Source: Betaproteobacteria bacterium (GTDB taxonomy: Bacteria; Pseudomonadota; Gammaproteobacteria; Burkholderiales; Casimicrobiaceae). From it: 64,000 bases of DNA. A program made the position numbers and the translations under genes. The notes beneath the pieces were generated by a model. That model worked only from the letters and a program-made list of their open reading frames with translations. It did no database searches and was not told the origin of the DNA. This document shows, piece after piece, positions 59,311 to 64,000 of the stretch; the stretch's first letter is position 1, and the number at the start of each line of letters is the position of its first letter. The stretch covers positions 225,844 to 289,843 of the forward strand of contig JAPUER010000079.1 in NCBI GenBank assembly GCA_027492485.1. Reading direction: 5' to 3'.

Positions 59311-60771
59311 TCAGCGCTTCGCTGGCGCCCGCAGCAGGCTGAGCGCGAGTCCGCCGAGCACCAGCACCGCCAGAATCAGCACGCCCCACAGCACCGTCGT
59401 GCGGTTGATCCAGTCCGTCATGGCCGGGCCTTTGCCATCCGCCGCGCCGGGGGCGGATTGCCCGGAGGCTGCCGCGATAGCCGGCGCCGCTGTCGACAAC
59501 ACCGGCAGCGCGTATTCGTCGCCGACCCTGTAGCCCGGCATGACGGTCGCCACCGGCAGCGCGGCGCTGGCCAGCCCGGCCTTGCCGCTGGCGACGGTGA
59601 ACGGGCCCGGCCCGGTGGCGACGAACAGCGCGTGCAGCGGCGGATATTCCAGCGCCAGCGTCAGCGGCACGCCGCTCAGCCGGTAACCCGGCTGCGCCTC
59701 CACCCGCACTTCGCGTTCGAGCTGATACGCAAGCGGCTGCGCCGGATTGACGTTGGCGACGCCGTCGGCGCCGGTCAGCCGATACACCACGCTGGCGGCG
59801 ACCACCCGCCAGGGCTCGCCGGCCCGCGCCCGCGTGCTCACCCGCACCGGCATCAGCGCGTTGTCGGCGCTGGTCGACAGGCGCAGAGCCTGCGCCCGAT
59901 ACGCCGACGGCAGCGTCCATTGCGCGGCCTCGTCGCTGCTCGACGCCGGGGCGCCGAGATCGACCACCACCGGCGGCACCACAGCAACATCGCCGATAGC
60001 GACGGTGCGCAACGCCGTCACCGGCAGCGGCGCGCTGCCGGCGCCCGACCAGGTCAGCCGCAGGTACTGGTCTTTCAGGCGGGTGCCCGAGGGCAGATTG
60101 ATGCGCCGGTTGCTCGGCCCCGGGCCGACGCTGGCGTCGACAGCGGGAAATTCGAAGACTGGCGCATCGCCGGCGAGCACGCGCCACGATTTCAGATCGC
60201 TGCTGGCCGCCAGCGTGACCTTGACGATGGTGGCGGCGGGCAGCGCGCCCTCCAGCTCCACGGCGCGCAGTTCGCTGTCGTTGCCGCGCGTATCGAACAG
60301 CCAGCCGCGAATTTCCGGCGCCGCTGTTGTTGCGCTTGTACGGCCGGACGCATCGTTTGCCGAATACTCGATAACGCGACGCTGCGGACCTTCGATGATG
60401 CGCAGCGTCGGCGCATTGCCGCCGGCGCCGGCCGATTCGCTGTGAATCGGCAACGCCGCGATGCGTTGGCCGGCGGCATCCGGGCGCGTCACCGGCTGCG
60501 CGGCGGCATTGATCAGCGCGTGGGGCAGCAACTGCCCGTTGCCATTGAAGATGCGCAGGTCACCGCCGTCGGCTGTTCGTAGCGCGGCGAAGGTCGCGGC
60601 CGGCAACGCGACGCGGGCGATTGGCGTGCCGGCGGGCACGCTCACCGTTGCCTGCGCGGCGAAGTCCTGCGGCGACTGCGCCTTCGCCACCGGTGTAGCG
60701 GCAACGATCAGCGCGAGCGCGGTGAAGCAGGCGTGCCGAATGGACAAAACGGGCGGTTTGCGATCAGACAT
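59311..60771 (-). CDS. DUF3999 family membrane-anchored protein
   Basis: The 486-residue protein has a signal peptide (ACFTALALIVAATPVAKAQS), a long beta-rich extracytoplasmic part and one C-terminal membrane helix (TVLWGVLILAVLVLGGLALSL) with a short basic tail. DUF3999 proteins are almost always encoded beside DUF2339, as here, where the two genes overlap by 8 bp. Function unknown; the pair may form an envelope complex. Confidence 0.88.
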   Translation of the reverse strand: MSDRKPPVLSIRHACFTALALIVAATPVAKAQSPQDFAAQATVSVPAGTPIARVALPAATFAALRTADGGDLRIFNGNGQLLPHALINAAAQPVTRPDAAGQRIAALPIHSESAGAGGNAPTLRIIEGPQRRVIEYSANDASGRTSATTAAPEIRGWLFDTRGNDSELRAVELEGALPAATIVKVTLAASSDLKSWRVLAGDAPVFEFPAVDASVGPGPSNRRINLPSGTRLKDQYLRLTWSGAGSAPLPVTALRTVAIGDVAVVPPVVVDLGAPASSSDEAAQWTLPSAYRAQALRLSTSADNALMPVRVSTRARAGEPWRVVAASVVYRLTGADGVANVNPAQPLAYQLEREVRVEAQPGYRLSGVPLTLALEYPPLHALFVATGPGPFTVASGKAGLASAALPVATVMPGYRVGDEYALPVLSTAAPAIAAASGQSAPGAADGKGPAMTDWINRTTVLWGVLILAVLVLGGLALSLLRAPAKR

Positions 60772-63748
60772 GGCTGGCCTCCGTCGGCTCGCGACGCGTC
60801 GAATTTGCTGCCGGCGCAGCCGGCGGCAGCGGCGCGAAATAACCCACTGCCACCATCAGCAAGCCGACCCCGATGAAGGCGACGATGCGCTCGCCGCCGC
60901 CCGAGTTGGCCAGGTCCACCAGCAGCAGCTTGACCACCGTCAGGCCCAGCAGTGCGGCGCCGGCCTGCCAGATCGTCCGCTGCCGCCGCCGGTGCGCAAC
61001 CAGCATCGCGGTTACGCCAAGCAGCGTCCACAGCATGGAGTAACCGGCCTGCACGAAGAACGAATCGGCCAGCGCATGGGCGTTCCACGCGATGCCGCGG
61101 AAGTGATGGGCGAAACGCAGCCACACGGTGTTCAGCGCGACGAAGGCGGCGAACGCCAGCACACCCACCGGCAGCGCCGTGCGCAGCCACGAGCGCCCGG
61201 CCAGCAGCGACGAGTCGCGCGCCCGCCGCAGCCACAGCGCAACGCCGGCAAGCGCCAGCGCGACGATCAGGTCCACCGGGTTGAGCAGCGGGAGGTAGGG
61301 CAACGGCGCCGCGTTGCCCGGCGCCGTGCAGGCCACGACCAGGGCGCCGGCCAGCGCCAGCAGCGCGACACCGCCGCCGGCCTGCAACGCGTATTGCCGC
61401 TGAAAGCGATCCAGCGGCCAGCCGGCTGGCGCCGCAGCCCATGCCGGCGACGATGCCAGCCCGAGCAGCAGCACGGTACAGGCGGCGAGCAGGATGCCGG
61501 CGGCCCAGTCGGTGCCGCGCAGTTGGCCGAGATCGATGGCGCGGTCGAGAATGGTGGCAGCCATCAGTATCATCAGCAGCACATTGCCGACGTGCACGAC
61601 GGGCCACCAGCGGCGCGGGCGATCGTCGTCGACGCCGCGCAGCATGAACAGATGCAGCAGCAGACAGGTCGGCCACAGGAGCACGTTGAACAGCAGGTGC
61701 GAGCGGTCGAACAACAGATTGGCAATCACCGCCAGCAGCAGGAACGGCGCGGTGACGATAGCGGGATAGCGGGCGGCGCGCCAGCCACTGCGGCGCCAGG
61801 CCACCCAGGCGAGCAACGCCAGCAGCATGAAGCTCAGCGTCCACCACGCGAGTTTGATGTGGTCGGGCTGACCCGGCAAAACGCGGCCGACCTCGCCCCA
61901 GAAGCCGCTGACCAGCCAGCCGAAACCGGCGACGAACAACAGTGCATGTGCTGCCTGCCAGAGCAGTTTCCGGTTGCCGGCGCGGGCCTTCGCATCGTCG
62001 TCGTCCGTCGCCACCGAGTCGACCACGGTCGACAGCAGGCCGTGCGACCACCACGAGATCGAGAGGCCGCCCAGCGCCAGCATCAGGTGGCCGACAAAAT
62101 CCGCGTTGGCGAACGGCAGCGCGTGCGCCAGCGTGTTGCCGACCAGCGCGAAACCGTTGATGAAGGCACTGGCGGCGAGCAATTGCATGGCGACGCCGAA
62201 CAATTGCCCGATCAGGCTGTTCTGCCGCGTTGCCAGCCAGAACACGCCGGCGCCTTCGATGGCCCAGATCGCCGCAGTGAGGCGGCCGTCGACGGCCAGC
62301 GGCACGGCGAGCGTGGCGAACACCAGCGCCAGCGCGGCGTAGCTCTGCGTCAGCCACTGCGCCACCGGATCGCCGCTTGCGGTTGCGCGTCCGCGCACGA
62401 ACAGTGCCAGCAGCAGATAGACCGCGCTGGCGACCACCGCCGAAATGGCGGCGCCGTACTCGAAGTGCTCGACCAGTTGCGTCTGCAGCAGGAAGCTGAC
62501 GATGGGTGTGCCGAAAATCACGATGCCATCGAGCACGCGATTGCCTTCACCGGCATGGCGCAGCGCGTAGAAAAGCCCGATCAGCACGTAGATGACGAAG
62601 AAGGCAATCAGGAACGGCTGTGTGCTGGCGTAGTTCTCCGGCGCATACTTGAGCGCACCCCACAACGTCGCCACGCCGAAGGTGGCGAAGAAGCCCAGCA
62701 GATTTAGCGCACGCCACGCACGCAGCCAGGCAACGATGCCGATGGCGACGTTGAGCAGCAGGTAGTAGCTGAACAGTGCAACGTGGCTGCCGCTGCCGGT
62801 GGACAGCAGTATCGGTGTCGCGAAGGCGCCGGCAAAACCGGCGAAGGCGAGCATCTGGCGGTCGGCCAGCAGCGCCAGCAACGTCGACAGCGCGCAGACC
62901 AGCGCCATCAGCACGAACGCCGCCAACGCCGGGATCATCGCGTAGAGCTTGAACGCCGCGAAGATGGTCAGGTAGAGCACCGCGACGCCGGCGCCCTGCA
63001 GCAGGTAACCGTAGTTGCCGTGCCGTTGCCCATCGTCTCCCTCGCCGCTGGCCCGGCGGCTGACGCGAAAGCCTTGCAGCAGCAGCACAATGCCGGCGAT
63101 GCCAACGGTCGCCAGCCGCATCTCCGGCGGGAACAGGGCGTTGTCGGCCGCCCACTTCGCCAGGAACGAGAGGCCGATGAACAGCACGATGGCGCCGACG
63201 CGCGCCACCGTGTTGCCGCCGAACAGCCAGGCTTTCGCGCGACCCACCAGTTTCTCGATGGCGTCGGGTTCGCGCGACAGGTCCGGTCCGAGCGGTTGCG
63301 GGATCGGTGCGGCGGTTGCAGCAGACGCGCTGGCGGTCACCGGCGGCGCCAAATCGACGGGGTGCGTGGCGGGCGGTGCCAGCGTTGGCGCCGTCGTGTC
63401 CGCTTGCACTGTGACGGGGGCCGCAGCGCTCCGCGCAGCCGTGCCCACCGCTGGCAGGTTTTCTGACGCGGCCACGTCGCTCGTGACAGGTGCGACCGTC
63501 GAAGTTTTTGTTGCGCCACTCGCAAGCGCCGATGCCGCTGTCCGCGCGCTTTTTTGCGCGGTCAACTGCGCCTCAGCCAACCGCGCAAACTCGCTGCGTA
63601 CCGACTTGCGCAGCGTGAGCCCGACCAGGGCACCGATCACGCCGCCGGCAACCAGCGTCCAGGCATCTTCATGGCGGGGCAGGATGATGCCCAGTATCGC
63701 GCCCCAGATTGCTCCCCAAATGATCATCGCGTTCCCCCGACCCGTCAT
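60764..63748 (-). CDS. DUF2339 family polytopic membrane protein
   Basis: The 994-residue protein starts with a two-helix glycine-rich hairpin (WGAIWGAILGIILP, VAGGVIGALVGLTLRKSV), then an Ala/Pro/Thr-rich soluble linker (about 75-170). About 25 hydrophobic segments follow, opening with LVGRAKAWLFGGNTVARVGA. This is the DUF2339 pattern. ATG 63748 gives the longest form; ATG 63727 with GGGGGA before it is a good alternative. It is co-transcribed with the DUF3999 gene. Confidence 0.9.
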   Translation of the reverse strand: MTGRGNAMIIWGAIWGAILGIILPRHEDAWTLVAGGVIGALVGLTLRKSVRSEFARLAEAQLTAQKSARTAASALASGATKTSTVAPVTSDVAASENLPAVGTAARSAAAPVTVQADTTAPTLAPPATHPVDLAPPVTASASAATAAPIPQPLGPDLSREPDAIEKLVGRAKAWLFGGNTVARVGAIVLFIGLSFLAKWAADNALFPPEMRLATVGIAGIVLLLQGFRVSRRASGEGDDGQRHGNYGYLLQGAGVAVLYLTIFAAFKLYAMIPALAAFVLMALVCALSTLLALLADRQMLAFAGFAGAFATPILLSTGSGSHVALFSYYLLLNVAIGIVAWLRAWRALNLLGFFATFGVATLWGALKYAPENYASTQPFLIAFFVIYVLIGLFYALRHAGEGNRVLDGIVIFGTPIVSFLLQTQLVEHFEYGAAISAVVASAVYLLLALFVRGRATASGDPVAQWLTQSYAALALVFATLAVPLAVDGRLTAAIWAIEGAGVFWLATRQNSLIGQLFGVAMQLLAASAFINGFALVGNTLAHALPFANADFVGHLMLALGGLSISWWSHGLLSTVVDSVATDDDDAKARAGNRKLLWQAAHALLFVAGFGWLVSGFWGEVGRVLPGQPDHIKLAWWTLSFMLLALLAWVAWRRSGWRAARYPAIVTAPFLLLAVIANLLFDRSHLLFNVLLWPTCLLLHLFMLRGVDDDRPRRWWPVVHVGNVLLMILMAATILDRAIDLGQLRGTDWAAGILLAACTVLLLGLASSPAWAAAPAGWPLDRFQRQYALQAGGGVALLALAGALVVACTAPGNAAPLPYLPLLNPVDLIVALALAGVALWLRRARDSSLLAGRSWLRTALPVGVLAFAAFVALNTVWLRFAHHFRGIAWNAHALADSFFVQAGYSMLWTLLGVTAMLVAHRRRQRTIWQAGAALLGLTVVKLLLVDLANSGGGERIVAFIGVGLLMVAVGYFAPLPPAAPAANSTRREPTEASHV

Positions 63749-63860
63749 GGATCAACAACGAGATAGCAGCAGCGTACTTGTGGCCGCTCCGCGCGGCGAG
63801 CGTATCAGCAAACGTCGCGTTTATTAATACTGCCGGTGAAGCGCGCCGACCGCCGTGCGT

Positions 63861-64000
63861 TCAGCGCAGCGCGTGAAAGAACTCACGCACCATGCGCGCA
63901 CGTTCGTTGAGCGCGGGCACGGGGCGTTCGATCTTCACCTTGTCCTGGCCGTGCAGGCGGTAGCGGCCGTCTTTCTGGATCAGCTGGATCAGTTTGATCG
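63861..64000 (-). CDS. mfd: Transcription-repair coupling factor, C-terminal end
   Basis: The frame enters from the right edge and ends at the TGA complement 63861-63863. The visible 45 residues include IKLIQLIQKDGRYRLHGQD, KVKIERPVPALNERAR and MVREFFHAL, which match the extreme C-terminus of Mfd (LIQ, L-x-G, R...VR-x-F). Mfd removes stalled RNA polymerase and recruits UvrA. It is only partly in the window. Confidence 0.75.
   Translation of the reverse strand, partial: IKLIQLIQKDGRYRLHGQDKVKIERPVPALNERARMVREFFHALR

Noticed and set aside
60461..62707. 748-codon plus-strand frame opposite the DUF2339/DUF3999 genes
   Set aside because: Gln/Arg/His-rich shadow translation spanning two real genes on the other strand.

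Overview
The window looks like chromosome from a high-GC betaproteobacterium, most likely Burkholderiales. The reasons are two orphan Bug/TctC binding proteins, the uvrC, pgsA and tRNA-Asn neighbourhood, many TRAP and Liv-type transporters beside aromatic-acid genes, and an NADP malic enzyme with a phosphotransacetylase tail. No rRNA, CRISPR array or insertion sequence was seen.

Layout. Positions 1-7552: the tail of an unknown gene, uvrC, a brnTA toxin-antitoxin pair, a broken DUF4406 gene, an LpxR-like outer membrane protein, a NUDIX hydrolase, a Bug protein, a LOG-family enzyme, pgsA and tRNA-Asn. Positions 7527-11976: a 4.45 kb island inserted in the 3' end of tRNA-Asn. It holds a P4-type integrase, a probable small RNA unit, an AlpA-like regulator, a structured non-coding segment of about 560 bp, and three minus-strand cargo genes for envelope proteins. 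Positions 12067-24597: a LysR-controlled and TetR-controlled catabolic region with a ketopantoate-reductase-like protein, a VOC protein, type II dehydroquinase, a MaoC hydratase, a class III CoA-transferase, two AroE homologues, a TRAP transporter, a Gfo/Idh/MocA oxidoreductase and an AEC transporter. Positions 24690-31684: a probable reactive-sulfur cluster (sulfide:quinone oxidoreductase-like protein, TrxC, DUF2892, RND pump and adaptor) divergent from an ArsR repressor. Positions 31787-34301: a phosphatase-like protein, a DUF1304 protein and aroB.

Positions 34333-45665 form a protocatechuate / beta-ketoadipate module. An IclR (PcaR/QuiR-like) regulator is divergent from a VOC protein and a TIM-barrel protein that together look like a split QuiC1 3-dehydroshikimate dehydratase. 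They are followed by a complete Liv-type ABC transporter, PcaI, PcaJ, PcaF and a Bug protein. Two tandem PcaR-type boxes sit over the -10 region of the dehydratase promoter. With the dehydroquinase and AroE homologues upstream, the window covers a probable route quinate/shikimate -> dehydroshikimate -> protocatechuate, and then beta-ketoadipate -> succinyl-CoA + acetyl-CoA. The ring-cleavage genes are not in the window.

Positions 45815-64000: a PfkB kinase, MFS transporter, recQ, methylmalonate-semialdehyde dehydrogenase, malic enzyme, methyltransferase, MBL hydrolase, threonine dehydratase, an unknown anchored protein, a hemerythrin protein, the DUF3999/DUF2339 pair, and the C-terminus of mfd.

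The least explained structures are the long inverted repeat and small RNA unit inside the island, a dispersed palindromic repeat of about 130 bp present four times between genes, and the CoA-linked catabolic operon carrying shikimate-pathway homologues.
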